Shown: positions 22,233 to 33,335, numbered from the stretch's first letter. The stretch: 64,000 bases of DNA from Adiantum capillus-veneris (GCA_014529385.2 CM043957.1:71383003-71447002), one strand, 5' to 3'. The notes: generated by a model not told the origin, from the letters alone. A program made the numbers and translations.

Positions 22233-23520
22233 TTATCCTTGAATGTCGATTGAAGATGAGCAAAAGCTCAACTTCTCCTTGTTGACCACCTTTGTAAACA
22301 TGTCTGCAGGATTTTCACTTGTATGCACCTTTCCTAGCTTTAGCTGTCCCTCTTCCAAAAGAGTGTGTATGAAGTGATATCTCACCTCAATGTGCTTTGT
22401 CCTTGAATGAAAGGCTGAGTTCTTTGCAAGATGGATAGCACTGTGGCTATCACTGTACAAGACACAATTGTCTTGTTTGAATCCAAGATCTTCTAAGAAT
22501 CTGTGAAGCCACAAAATTTCTTTGCTTGCCTTCTTCATTGCTACATACTCTGCTTCCGAGGTAGAAAGTGAGACCACTTTCTGCAGCTTTGAAGCCCAGC
22601 TTACTACTGTGCCTCCAACCATGAACACATAGCCAGTAGTGCTCCTTCGAGTATCTTTGTCACCTGCCATATCTGCATCAACATACCCTTCTAGAAAAAT
22701 ATCAGTTCCTCCAAAATACAAAGCATTTGTTGTTGTCCCTTTTAGATACCTAAGTATCCACTTCACAGCTTGCCAATGCTCTTTACCTGGGTTGTCCATG
22801 AACCTACTCAAAACTCCCACTGCATGTGCAATGTCTAGCCTTGTCCAGACCATAGCATACATTTGAGAACCTACCGCTGCAGCATATGGAACTTTAGACA
22901 TATAGGCTATCTCCTCTTGTGTCTTTGGACACATATCCTTCGTTAGTTTAAAGTGACCAGCCAAAGGTGTAGAAATTGGTTTTGCATTTTGCATTGCAAA
23001 CCTTTCTAGTACCTTCTTGATGTAATCCTCTTGAGATAGCTTTATTGTCTTCTTCGTCCTGTCCCTTGATATTTTCATACCAAGTATCCTCTTTGCAACA
23101 CCTAAATATTTCATTGAAAAAGATTTAGACAGCTCCTCTTTTAGGTCTTTGATGTCCTGCATGTTAGCACTTGCAATCAACATGTCATCAACATACAACA
23201 TTAGGATGATGAATTTTCCATCTCCCAAATTCTTCGTGTAGACGCAGTGATCCGAGTTGCATATTGTGAGTCCATGATCCAACATCCATTGATCAAACTT
23301 CAAGTACCATTGTCTTTATGCTTGTTTTAAACCATACAAGCTCTTCTTTAATCTGCAAACCATTTTCTCCTTACCTTTTACTTAATACCCCCTTGGTTGA
23401 AGCATGTAGATTTCCTCCTCTAAGTCATCATGAGGGAATGCCGTATTTACATCCATTTGTTCGAGATTTAGATCATGAGCAGCCACAAGGCTTAAGACAA
23501 GCCTAATTGAGTTCATTTTT
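22233..23520 (-). pseudogene. Copia-2 reverse transcriptase and RNase H
   Basis: Minus-strand open frame of 356 codons (23303 to 22233) preceded by a short broken part. The N-terminal part near 23450-23330 (MDVNTAF, LKKSLYGLKQA) has stops. The main frame has the RT active site ILMLYVDDMLIAS, KRILGMKISRDR, YIKKVLERFAMQNAKPI, PYAAAVGSQMYAM, then RNase H with YVDADMAGDKDTRRSTTGYVFM, SWASKLQKVVSLSTSEAEYVAM, CVLYSDSHSAIHLAKN, RTKHIEVRYHFI and NPADMFTKVV. The RNase H Asp/Glu/Asp/Asp set appears present. Confidence 0.93.
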
Positions 23521-24511
23521 ACAACAGGAGAAAATATTTCATTGAAGTCAAAACCTTTCTTTTGAGAAACACTTTTTCCACAAGCTTAGACTTGTACCTT
23601 TTCTTCCCACCTTCTTCTTCCTTCACCTTGTACACCCATTTGTTTTGAAGTGCCCGCTTACCTTTAGGCAACTCAACCAACTCCCATGTTTGGTTGCAAT
23701 GTAGTGAGTCCATCTCCACTTGCATGCTCTTCGTCCATTCTTCTTTGGATTCATGTTGCATAGCTTCTTTGTATGATTCTGGCTCTCCAAAATCTGAGAT
23801 CAACAGATGGTTGAAGGAAGGAACAAACCTTTCTGGAGGTCTACTTGCTCTTGTAGATCTTCGAGGAATAGGTTGAGGCTCCTCAATTGGTCGATGTTGT
23901 TGCACATTGTCCCCGTTTGCAGTCCTTGATTCTTCACTATACTCAAGCTCCATGTACTCATCACCTGTTTCTTTTGTTTGTTTTCTTTCCAAGTAATCTT
24001 TGTACATATTTTGTTCGTTAGAAATTACATCCCTACTCCTTAAGATTTTACCATCTTCAGGATTCCATAGGTGATACCCAAAGTCACCTTCTCCATAGAC
24101 AATGAAGAAACAATTTTTTAACTTTGCATATAGCTTTGATCTTAGGCTTCTATCTACGTGCATGAAAGCTTCACACCCAAACACTTTGAGAAATACATAA
24201 TTCACCGGTTTACCTGTCCATGCCTCTTCTGGAACTCCCCCATCCAATGCCATTGAGGGTGACCGGTTGATTAAGTACACAGACGTACTTACAGCTTCCG
24301 CCCAAAGCTCAAGAGATAGGCCTACATGTAGCCGCATGCTTTGTGCTCGCTCCATGAATGTCCTGTTCATCCTTTCCATTTTGTTGAGGTGTCCTTGGGG
24401 TTGTCCTTTTCCTGCGAATGCCATTGTTAGCACAAAAGCTTTCAAAAGCTTGGCTACAATATTTGTCTCCATTGTCGGATCTGAGGCACTTAACCTTGGT
24501 ACCTGCTTCAT
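23519..24511 (-). pseudogene. Copia-2 integrase C-terminal half and linker
   Basis: 330-codon minus-strand frame. It begins after the second catalytic region, which is scrambled (LSASDPTMETN where R-SDNG-E is expected), continues with HLNKMERMNRTFMERAQSM (catalytic Glu), LWAEAVSTSVYLINRSP, VPEEAWTGKPVNYVFLKVFGCEAFMHV and SRDVISNEQNMY. A variable acidic linker follows, then the start of RT (EEWTKSMQVEMDSLHCNQTWELV, NKWVYKVKEEEGG). A frameshift near 23560 separates it from the RT frame. Confidence 0.9.
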
Positions 24512-24514
24512 TAT

Positions 24515-25990
24515 CTACAAAGGCTTTCCACCTTTGAAATATGAAAACACATCGGTCTTATTCTTCATGACATAAACCCATGTTTTTCTAGTCGCATCGT
24601 CTATGAACGTTACATAGTAAAATGAGCCACCAAGTGATGGTGTACTTGCAGGACCCCAAACATCAAAATGAACCAACTCAAGTTTTTTATTTTTTCTTTC
24701 ATTTCCTGATTTTTGAAATTTTACCCTCTTTTGTTTACCATAAACAGAATCTTCACAGAACTCTAAGTCCACTTCTTTCAAACCTGGTAGAAGCTTCTTT
24801 GTTTGAAGGATTTGCATTCCTTTGGCACTTATATGCCCAAGCCGGTAGCGCCACACCGCACTGTCAACTTCTGTAGTTGTTGCACAAGCTGAAGGTTGCG
24901 TGCTCATAGTACACAAGTAAAGTGTACCGACCTTTTCTCCCTTGGCAACCACCAAAGATACCTTTGAGATCTTCCACCATTTGTTTCCGAATGCAATGTT
25001 GTGACCTTCATCGTCCAATTGTTCTGTAGAGATCAAATTTTTCCGAAGAGAAGGAACATGCTTAACATCTTTAAGCTTCCATTCATTTCCCTTAGCAGTT
25101 TTGACAGAAACTGTACCTTTGCCGACAATCTCACAAGCTTCATCATCTCCCAAGTATACATACCCAAAATTACCTTTGGTGTAATCTTGGAGATGTTGCT
25201 TGTGTGGTGTCACATGGAATGAAGCCCCGGAATCTACTATCCAGGAATTAGACACATTGTCTAATGAGAGAATTAGAGCATCTTGCTCTACTTTACCTAC
25301 CACATTGGCCTCCAATGTTGACTTGTTGTCTTGAGACTCAGTCTCCTTCTTCTTCTTGGACCAGCAATCCTTCTTGACGTGGCCCTTCTTGACGCAATTT
25401 CAACATTCAAGAACTGACTTTGTGCGTGACTTGCTCCGTTTTGAGCGATCACCACCCTTTTGGTTTTTGAACCTTTCCTTAGGCCTTTCTCTTGTTTCCA
25501 CTGATAGTGCAGCACTTGATGATTCTCCTGTGCTTCTCCTTCGCATTTCCTCGCTTAGGAGAACACCCACAACATCGTCAAACTTAAGAGTATTTGTGCT
25601 AGAGATAGAATTACTTACAACCATCACAAGGTTGTCCCAACTATCCGGTAGAGATGATAGTATAAGGAGAGCTCGCACTTTGTCAACATCGAAATTGATT
25701 TTCACCGATCGAAGCTGACTTATGTTTGTGTTAAATTCATTTAGGTGTTGTGTAAATGAACCATTCTCTGTCATCTTTAGATTGAACAAGCGCTTCATAA
25801 GATATATCTTATTGGATGCTGATGGTTTCTCGTAGAAGTCATCAAGTGACTTCATCAAGTCCTCCGTGGTCTTCATCTCCGAAACATTGAAGGCCACCGT
25901 TGACGCCAAGCTTAACCGGATTTTTCCTAGTGCGTTTCGATCAAGGGAAAATCCATGCTTCATCTGCCATTGTTGCGAGCTTCTTTGCAA
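24515..25990 (-). pseudogene. Copia-2 gag, protease and integrase N-terminal half
   Basis: Two same-frame minus-strand stretches (25990-25400 and 25315-24515) divided by stops. Gag shows the UBN2-type core (TTEDLMKSLDDFYEKPSASNK, LFNLKMTENGSFTQHLNEFN, LLSSLPDSWDNLV). The zinc knuckle starts at about 25400 with a TGA inside it (EC-stop-NCVKKGHVKKDC). Protease follows with SWIVDSGASFHVT (intact D-S-G), then KHVPSLRKNLIS, the pre-integrase zinc site (RYRLGH, where His is replaced by Arg, and CEDSVYGKQ, where the second Cys is Ser), and the integrase start HFDVWGPASTPSLGG...FIDD. Zinc binding by the integrase is thus damaged. Confidence 0.9.
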
Positions 25991-26167
25991 GACCGCCTAG
26001 TGGCAAATAGAGGTCCTTTTGGTAGAGATAGTCTTCAATCTGCATCTTCCAATGTTGGTAGTTTTTGATGTTGAACTTCTCAATCTTGAGCTTTCCTTCC
26101 TCTGCCATAACTCCCACTCAATTCAAGGAATCCTTTCCTTGAGATAATTTAGCTACGAGCAAACCTT

Positions 26168-26179
26168 GCTCTGATACTA
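26168..26179 (-). other. Copia-2 primer-binding site
   Basis: Minus strand TAGTATCAGAGC directly follows the 5' LTR. It matches the initiator tRNA-Met site except for the second base. Confidence 0.88.
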
Positions 26180-26181
26180 GT

Positions 26182-26896
26182 TGTTAGGAAATATGACGTA
26201 GCTAAATAGATTTCACACACAAGAGATTATAGAGTAGAGAGAGAGAGTACACACAATATACGTGGTTCACCCAATGTGGGCTACGTCCACGGGAAAGCAG
26301 CCACTCAATGGCTTTAGTACTTCAAAACAAGAAGTAGTTTACAAAGGGATTATACCCTTAATAGAGCTCCCGCCTTGCTTCACTCTCACCACCTCACACC
26401 CACCTTGTTGCATCAACTTCACACTCTGAATTGTGTGTAGAAATGGCCTCCTTTTATAGGCCAAAAGGGCTGCCCTCTCTCATGAGAGGCAGCCATGTGT
26501 AGCCGCCCTTGTGTAAATAAGTCCAAATCGGACCCTCCAATCCGCCCATGTGTGGCCGCCCTTGAGAAGACAAGTACGCTTTTGAATTCGGCCACCGGCC
26601 ATTGACTACCGGGCCAATCGGCCAATCGATTGGTCGTTTTCTAACCACTTTCCGGCCGCCGTCCAGCCATAATATTCCAACGAAAAGGAATATTCAGGCG
26701 AAAGAAAAAAAAAGTCTCGGGAGCTTCTGCCCCCGACGCCCCTAAAGTTGCCCCTGAATTTTGGCTGTGAAAATTTTTATTTCCGACGAGTGATTTTCCT
26801 TGATGCACGATGGCTTCTCCTCATAATGGGGGCCTTACAAATGTGTGTTTTTACCAGAGAAAATTACAAGGGGTAAATCAGGCTCCATACTTAACA
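26182..26896 (-). repeat. Copia-2 5' LTR
   Basis: Partner of 21426-22172. It contains CGGCCACCGGCC-type GC-rich repeats near 26590. The TATA-like TATATAGGCC seen in the left copy reads TTTATAGGCC here. Confidence 0.95.
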
Positions 26897-27350
26897 ACAA
26901 AGATAGATCTTCGTTCACGATACCACCAGTCCTATCGCAAGATATCTCCAAAACTGCCTTTAGAACACAGTTCGGGCATTTTGAATTTTTGGTTGTGCCT
27001 TTTGGCCTAACCAATGCTCCAGCTACATTTATGATACTCATGGATAGTGTCTTATGTCCCTATCTTGGAAAATTTGTTGTGGTTTTCCTTGATGACATTC
27101 TCATTTATAGTAAGAGTGAAGATGAACACATAGAACAGTTACGATTAGTGTTTGAACAGCTACGAGCTCACTCATTGTATGCTAAGCAAAGCAAGTGCGA
27201 TTTCTTTAAAACAGAGATACATTGCCTCGGTCATGTGATCTCTTATCATGGCATCAAGATGGAGACTGACCCATTCTTCGATGGCCACATCCCAACACGG
27301 TTGAGGAGCTTCAAATATTTTTAGGCATGGCTGGATTTTATCGACATCCG
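26897..27350 (+). pseudogene. Gypsy reverse transcriptase, C-terminal part
   Basis: Continues the frame cut at 21425. KIDLRSRYHQ, then TAFRTQFGHFEFLVVPFGLTNAPATF (about 26955-27030), the active site VVVFLDDILIYS (about 27075-27110) and SKCDFFKTEIHCLGHVIS (about 27195-27240). FLDD replaces the commoner YLDD. A frameshift occurs near 26945 and the frame ends about 27322. Confidence 0.92.
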
Positions 27351-27900
27351 TGACTACGCCAAAATCATTGTTCCTATGACGGATCAACTTAAAGCAAAAG
27401 GTAAGACCTTTTCTTGGGAAGACACCCAAAAATGCAGTTTCGAACAGCTAAAGGTAGCTATAGCCACTTCTCCCATCCTAGCAATCGTTGACCCACTTAA
27501 GCCGTTTGTGGTAAAGATTGATGCTAGTGATAAAGCAATTGGTGTGGTACTTCTCGATGAGGGAAGACCTATAGCCTTGAAAGTAAAAAGTTACATAAAG
27601 CTCAACAGAATTATTATGTTTATGAGAGAGAGCTCTATGCCATAATTCACGCTTTACGAAAGTGGAGACACTATTTAGTGTCGAGTTTGAAGTAGTTTTT
27701 GACCATGAGAGTATCAAATAGTTTACTACTCAAACAGACTTGAAGGGCTGTAAAGCTAGAATGGGCAAAAATCCTTTAAAATTATGATTGTGAGCTACGA
27801 TATTGCAAGGGGTGATATAATGTAGTAGCGGATGCACTAAGTCGGATGCCTCAGATTAATTCACTTGCTTTCACGAAACTAAAGAGTGGATTTTTGGAGT
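27351..27900 (+). pseudogene. Gypsy RNase H
   Basis: FSWEDTQKCSFEQLKVAIATSPILAI (about 27410-27485), then FVVKIDASDKAIGVVLLDEGRPIAL, the start of the gypsy RNase H. Later blocks (LYAIIHALRKWRHYL-like near 27637-27675 and LSRMP near 27838) are in other frames, so several frameshifts are present. Confidence 0.85.
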
Positions 27901-28069
27901 CATTTACGTGGCAAGTGTGCACAAGATCAATCATATGCTAAAGTGTGGAGTGTAGTTTTAAAAAGGGATCCCTCACACTCACATGTCTCTGAACAGCCAT
28001 ATCAACATGTCTCTGCACGCACAGATAAAAATTCCAACACACAGAGCTCCACCCCTACTCAGGAAGAGC

Positions 28070-28920
28070 TTAAGTGATGGAAGAAATTTTCCATTAATGA
28101 TGGCTACTTACTCCACAAGGGTAGAGTATGTGTGCCAAAGGACGTAGACACTAGGCACCTAATCTTATTTGAGTGTCACGATAGTCCAAGTGTTGGTCAT
28201 CCAGGTATTTGTAAGATGTATGCCTTAGTTCGACGGCAATTTTATTGGCCGGGCTTACATCATGATGTTCAAGAGTACGTACTAAACTGCCAACAGTGCC
28301 AAGTTAGTAAAGCAGAGTGCCTCAAGGGAGGTGGCCTTTCACATCCTTTAGAGATTCCACAAGGTAAGTGGGAGAGTATCTTTATGGATTTTGTAGTAGG
28401 ACTACCTACTGCAAATCGTGGCCATGATGCCATTTGGGTAATTATAGACCGTCTCACAAAGATGGGTTGATTCATTCCCACTAAGACTACGGTTAAGACA
28501 CCAGAATTAGCACGGCTATTTGTAGAGCATATATATAAACTCTACGGTCTTCTATCTAGTATCAGTAGTGGCAGAGATCAAAAGTTTGATAATCACTTCT
28601 TGAGAGCTGTGTTCCAAAAGTTGGAAACTAAACTTAATTTAAGTACGGCTGATCATCCAGAAACGGATGGTCAAACAAAAAGAGTTAATCATGTGCTAGA
28701 GGATATGCTACAAGCATACAATAGCAAGAAGCAAACCAATTGCGAAGACTACTTATCTATATTGGAATTTGCTTATAATAGTTCAAAGCATGTGACTACA
28801 GGGTTTAGTCCATTTATGCTTTTGTATGGATTTCAACCTAGATCACCCGTTACGGTGGGGTTGGCTAAGGAGAAGATACAGCAATCGAAGTATTTTCTCC
28901 AAGACCGTTTTTGACATGCT
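28070..28920 (+). pseudogene. Gypsy integrase
   Basis: VCVPKDVDTRHLILFECHDSPSVGHPG with CQQCQ (about 28126-28305) is the HHCC zinc site. SIFMDFVVGLP (about 28377) holds the first catalytic Asp and SGRDQKFDNHFL (about 28567) the second. The third position reads HPETDGQTKRVN (about 28655-28690), with Lys in place of the catalytic Glu. LEFAYNSSKHVTTGFSPFMLLYGFQP follows (about 28765-28840). A TGA at 28468-28470 and a frameshift near 28905 also break it. Confidence 0.92.
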
Positions 28921-29499
28921 TCGAGTTGCTCGACAAAATGTTAAGCAAGCTCAAGATCGATATAAGAAGTACGCAGATGAGCATTGTCGTCTTGCTACTT
29001 TTGAAGAAGGAGACAAGGTTTTCCTCAAAGTTCCGGAGCATTCAGAAAGTCTAAGGATGGGAAAAGTTGCTAAACTTTCACCATGCTATTGTGGACCATT
29101 TACCATTCGTAAACATATAGATCAAGTGGCCTATAAGTTAGCTCTCCCACAACACTCATGAGTTCATCCTGTTTTTCATGTTAGGCGTTTACGAACTCAG
29201 CTAGGACCTTATTAACATCATGATGTAAGCCCGGCCAATAAAATGATAACATGAGAATGATAATGTCATTGACATAGGTGTCAGTTGACCTTATTGAACC
29301 GCCAAGCATTCCTCATGAGCCCAAAAAGATTTTGGATTCTCATGAGCTTCGCACCAGACATCATGTCAGACGACAGGTGTTGGTAAAATGCCTAGATAGA
29401 CATGAAGAAGGTTCTACATGGGACAATGTCTCCGCACTTAAGAAACATTTTCCTACGTTCATTTTTGAGGACGAAAACAATTCTCCAAGGGCGGGATAA
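28920..29499 (+). pseudogene. Gypsy integrase C-terminus with chromodomain
   Basis: VARQNVKQAQDRYKKYADEHCR, GDKVFLKVP and KLSPCYCGPFTI (about 28925-29110) form the SH3-like integrase end, and HPVFHVRRLR follows in frame after a stop near 29159. After a gap, KKILDSHELRTRHHVRRQVLVKCLDRHEEGSTWDNVS (about 29320-29430) matches a chromodomain (VLVKW, then TWE). This places the element in the chromovirus branch of gypsy. Chromodomains are thought to steer integration to particular chromatin. Confidence 0.85.
29485..29496 (+). other. Gypsy polypurine tract
   Basis: CCAAGGGCGGGA immediately before the 3' LTR. Confidence 0.75.
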
Positions 29500-29622
29500 T
29501 GTAAGGACATGGGTCCTATGGGCAAGGCCCCCGGCACGGCCGGACATTGTGTACGCTAGGGGGAGGTTATAAGATAGCACGGCTAGGTGGAGACTAGCAC
29601 ACGCATTATCACCGCCCTTTCA
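29497..29622 (+). repeat. Gypsy 3' LTR (short)
   Basis: Partner of 18181-18306. Most of the roughly 15 differences are C/T or G/A transitions. Followed at once by AAGAA, the target-site duplicate. Confidence 0.8.
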
Positions 29623-30000
29623 AAGAAACCTATTGTGGCCACTTCCAGTTGTGAGGCTGAGTACATGGCAGTCTTCACAGCTACGGTTGAGTGTGTATGG
29701 CTCAGACTCCTTATGGCTGATTTGGGTGTTGGACAAGACACTGCCAACACTATCTATATTCTACACTGACAATCGGAGCGCATTGGCAATTGCGATGAGG
29801 AACCCAATTTTTTATGCTCACTCAAAGCACATTGAGGTGTATTAACACTATGTCAGGGAGAGGCTCTTAGTAGGAGAGATCAGCTTGGCTTATGTGCCAG
29901 CACAAGACAACCTTGCATATCTTTTCACAAAGGCATTGTCTCATGAGAAGTTTGAAGCTTTCCGCAAAGCTTTGGGCTTACTACCCTTTGTGGAATGATC
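29623..30000 (+). pseudogene. Copia-1 RNase H, C-terminal part
   Basis: Resumes the copia-1 frame cut at 18180. KKPIVATSSCEAEYMAVFTATVE, then a TDNRSALAIAMRNPIFYAHSKHIEVYYHYVRE-type block (about 29760-29860), then LAYVPAQDNLAYLFTKAL (about 29885-29940). A frameshift at about 29757 and a stop near 29843 break it. These are the standard last blocks of copia RNase H. Confidence 0.92.
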
Positions 30001-30066
30001 ATGTCCTCAAGGAATGGCACTTCCATTTACTCTATGTGTGTGCCAGCTCTTGTTCACCACATCAAT

Positions 30067-30305
30067 CCAGGGGGGATTTGTTACCATACACATGTGGTAG
30101 TGATGTGTGTGAACACACTTAGGACCGCCGTGGCATTTTTCCCTCTTTAGGAGGTTTTTTCCCCTGTGCATTATATATATGCCCATCATTCTAGGGCTAT
30201 ATATCTTTCCATTGCACGCTAAGTAATATACTCTCGGTTGTGTGCTTTGAGCTTCCTTTGTCTTCTCCAAGCCGTGTGTGTTTTCTTGCAACCCTTATTC
30301 CAACA
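30067..30305 (+). repeat. Copia-1 polypurine tract and 3' LTR
   Basis: CCAGGGGGGATT (30067-30078) precedes the LTR, which runs 30079-30305 (TGTTACC to CCAACA). CTTTT follows at 30306-30310. Confidence 0.93.
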
Positions 30306-30310
30306 CTTTT

Positions 30311-30830
30311 TACCAAACAATTAGAAGAGTTCCTTAATTAAATCACATCCTCCTCCCTTATCTTGATCCCTTCATGGATCCACTTTCCTTCCTCCTTTTC
30401 CCGTCAGCATGAGGCATACCCGGACTAGGCCAATTTCTAGACGTATCCATGGGTCCCTATTATCACCCGGCCGGGACTCACTCCCACTCAATCCCATGTC
30501 TAGGACAGTGAATAAACCCGAGCTCAAACATGGACCAATGGTTATCAGTCCTAGACAAAAAGGACCATCCTCCATTGCATTTCACAGGTAAACACCTACA
30601 CCAGCCTTTTCCAAACATGTAAGACAAAGTTCACATTTAGATCTTCTATGTTATGCTAGGGCTATCCACCTCAAATCTTCTTGGTAAAGTTTTAATCCTA
30701 GTTAAAGTTTAGAGTGAGTTCCTGGAGTTATAATCCCTTAGTTCCTATTTTTGTTTAATGTCTACTCAAACAAGACCTTAAGAAAACAATGAGTCTCTTG
30801 GAAGTTTAAGGTTTTGTCTTGACGTAAGTT
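30311..30830. other. Spacer, no gene recognised
   Basis: Right flank of the copia-1 insertion. No domain, RNA gene or repeat pair seen. Confidence 0.4.
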
Positions 30831-32165
30831 TCAAGTTAACCCCATCATAAATGAATCCCTCTTTGCAGCACAGTTCAAAATTCCTAGAAACCTTACAGCT
30901 TGCAAAAACCCCCCAAGAGGTATTGAAGAAAACTTTCTTGAGTGGGCACTCAGGGCAAAGAGAGCACATCTTGAGGGCAAAAAAAAGAGAGGTCCCAAAA
31001 TGATGGCTCCATCTATGGCTAGGGATGTGGAGATGACACTTGAGAATTATCAAAACCCCCCCTTGACCCCTGCTCAAGGTCAAGGAGGGTGTCATTCATC
31101 CTTTACTGGGGCTTGTAGATCTAGTCCTACCACAAGCTCTGCTAACATAAGCCGAAGTGAAGCATGGACTGGAGGAGAACTTGCACCAAGTGGTTCTTCT
31201 TTGCATCATGCATTTGATAAACAATGGCTGCTTGAACTCCATCTTAAGTGGATGAAAGCATTTGTTGCAAGTGGAATTCCTTTTAATGTCATTCAAAATC
31301 CTATCTTCAAAGATGATTTAATGAGCATATCGAAGAAGGGTTTTGTTGTACCTGATTATAATAAGATGCGTACATAATATTTAGATAAAGTAAAAACTAC
31401 ATCAGAGAATATTTTAAATCCCACAACTCTTGATTATTTAACACAGTATGGATGCACAATCTCTTTAGATGGAACTTCGACAAATTGTCAGAAGAAACCA
31501 TTGATTAATGTGATGTTGATTTGTCCAAGAGGTTCCATCTTTCTTGAGGTGATTGCCACATCCCTGAAAGAGAAAACTAGTGGATATCTTGCTAATGTAT
31601 ATGAGCGTTTGATCAGAAGAGCGGGGGGACCTAAAAATGTGACAGCCATTGTCACAGATAATGAATCTAACTACAAAGTAGCTAGAAAAGACATTGAAGC
31701 AAAGTATCTAGAGATTACATGGGTTCCATGTGCTGCTCACACTTCCTTCTATTAAGCAAACTCTCCTAAATGCAAACCACTTGGTAAAGTTTATAAGAGA
31801 CCATTCATTTTCTTACGCTTTATTTAGAACTTAGTCCCCAACAAAAAATTTACAGATTTTTTGTGTGACCCATTTTGTGACAGCGTATTACGTTCTCTCT
31901 ACACTACAGCAGGCTAAAGCAGCCCTTGTTGAAATAGTGGTAGATAGGAAATGGGACATTTGGCTTGATAAATATCCCAAGTATGAACCTGCTACTTCCA
32001 AATGCTATCAGCTTGTAAACTCTCCTATTTTTTTGGAGAAATGTAGACAAAATTGTTACTGTCACATAACCCTTCACTCATCTGATACAATTAGTGGTGG
32101 ACAAAGAAGCCTCGATCTTGGAATGTTCAGATGTCAAAGAAATCGATGACATGGTGCATGGGATT
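30831..32165 (+). pseudogene. hAT-type transposase remnant (DUF659 block)
   Basis: The middle part is clear: FDKQWLLELHLKWMKAFVASGIPFNV (about 31210-31280), YNKMRT then a stop at 31375, CTISLDGTSTNCQKKPLINVMLI (about 31455-31525), and VTAIVTDNESNYKVARKDIE...ITWVPCAAHT (about 31640-31742). This is the DUF659 region of plant hAT transposases, with both Asp-containing blocks and the CAAH motif. Upstream, Lys-rich sequence near 30940-30990 may be the decayed BED zinc finger. Downstream, AKAALVEIVVDRKWDIWLDKYP (about 31915-31975) fits the later hAT region. The dimerisation domain and terminal inverted repeats were not found. Confidence 0.78.
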
Positions 32166-32249
32166 GAGGGGACGGATGAGCTATAAATTTTGTACTATAT
32201 TCTCAATTAATTTTGTAATGCAAAATTTGCGTGGAGTTTAGCTTCACAA

Positions 32250-32251
32250 TC

Positions 32252-32299
<48 letters not shown>

Positions 32300-32373
32300 T
32301 CTTCTTCTTCTTCTTCTTCTTCTCTCTCTTTCTCTCTCTCTCGTCCCTCTCTCTCTCTCCTTCTTCTTCTTCT

Positions 32374-32424
<51 letters not shown>

Positions 32425-32425
32425 C
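32250..32425. repeat. (CT)n and (TTC)n compound microsatellite
   Basis: CT-dinucleotide runs alternating with two (CTT)n runs (about 32295-32321 and 32360-32378). Proteins read across it are artefacts. Confidence 0.95.
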
Positions 32426-32469
32426 ATCTTCTTTCTATCATTGTTGGAAAGAGGGAGAGAGAGAGAATA

Positions 32470-33335
32470 AAACTTACACAATTGCGACAACATCCGACAT
32501 GTTTATTTGTTCCAACAAATAGAGATTTACATATCAAAAAGAGGTTTTAGTTACAAATCTTGAGATTTAAAATACAAAAAGAGCTCATTATTGTTTGGGA
32601 TATTTAATTTAGATCATGGATTGGATCCCCTAAAAATACGCAAAATTTTGAATTGTCGAATGAATCACTTGGACTCGCATTCCCTATCTCTTCTTCGATT
32701 ACAGGCCCATATCTTGCCTCGTACCATGTCCACTTTTTTTGTACCTCTACTATACAAGTGTGCAGCATGACTAGGGTCTCTCATTGACTTGTCAAATCCA
32801 TGCCTTGGGTTGTGAAATGCTCAATGACTGCGGTTTCTTTGGGCAAATATTTGTAACCTCTTTTGCGAGGAGGGTCTTCTTGATTGGCTTCTCATGCATG
32901 AATCTTCTCGACTGGGCGTTCTTTGCGGACGCCTCCTGTAGTGGGACGATCATTCCAATCTACGTTGAGCTGCAATACATAATAACAATAGCATTGTTGC
33001 ACAAAGTAAATTGCCACTTGATTGTTATTTGGTGGCGATCTGTATACTTGGATAAATCTTGAAAGGATATTTCTCGCGAGGACAATGTGTTGCAAATCTG
33101 AAACTTTTAAGGGAGCGGAAGCCTTAGCATTTCCACTAACTCAAAATAATGTATTGCGTACAAAATGATTTGGGCATAGCTGTCTACATTGCCTGTAATT
33201 CAGTGGCTCCCCTTGAAGTTCTAACTATTCCTCTTGGGATGCAACCAAAGCGCTAAGATCTCCTTGAGCCACCTGAATCTCTTCCTCTTTGTAAATTTGT
33301 TGTGCCAATGTGTGATTAAGCAAAGGATCATTAGG
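32470..33335. other. Spacer, no gene recognised
   Basis: Short open frames only, with no recognisable domain. Confidence 0.4.

Larger units (their letters stand above)
21426..26896 (-). mobile_element. Copia-2, complete Ty1/copia element (inner layer of nest)
   Basis: Minus-strand copia of 5.47 kb inserted into the gypsy RT, flanked by ACAAA at 21421-21425 and 26897-26901. Its 5' LTR is on the right (26182-26896, 715 bp) and its 3' LTR on the left (21426-22172, 747 bp), about 5% diverged by eye apart from indels. It has a tRNA-Met-type primer site, a polypurine tract and gag, protease, integrase, RT and RNase H in copia order. It is the best preserved element of the nest but still has several stops and frameshifts. 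Confidence 0.95.
18181..29622 (+). mobile_element. Ty3/gypsy chromovirus (middle layer of nest)
   Basis: LTR element inserted in the copia-1 RNase H region. It is flanked by AAGAA at 18176-18180 and 29623-29627, and removing it with one duplicate restores the copia reading WLSKKPIVATSS across the site. Terminal repeats are only about 126 bp (18181-18306, 29497-29622) and differ at about 15 positions. Gag, protease, RT, RNase H, integrase and a C-terminal chromodomain are present in gypsy order. Copia-2 interrupts the RT; without it the element is about 6.0 kb. Many stops; inactive. Confidence 0.88.
14459..30305 (+). mobile_element. Copia-1, complete but split Ty1/copia element (outer layer of nest)
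   Basis: Full LTR retrotransposon bounded by LTRs of 218 bp (left) and 227 bp (right), both TG...CA, with identical 5-bp flanks CTTTT at 14454-14458 and 30306-30310. It has a tRNA-Met-type primer site and a polypurine tract. Removing the gypsy insertion (18181-29622 plus one AAGAA) leaves about 4.4 kb. Gag, integrase, RT and RNase H blocks are present in copia order, but the CCHC knuckle and protease are missing. About 21 differences between LTRs (near 10%, by eye) and many stops make it old. Confidence 0.92.

Noticed and set aside
14459-30305. The block of open frames as a multi-gene operon or cluster
   Set aside because: All recognised frames fall into three nested LTR elements with LTRs and target duplications.
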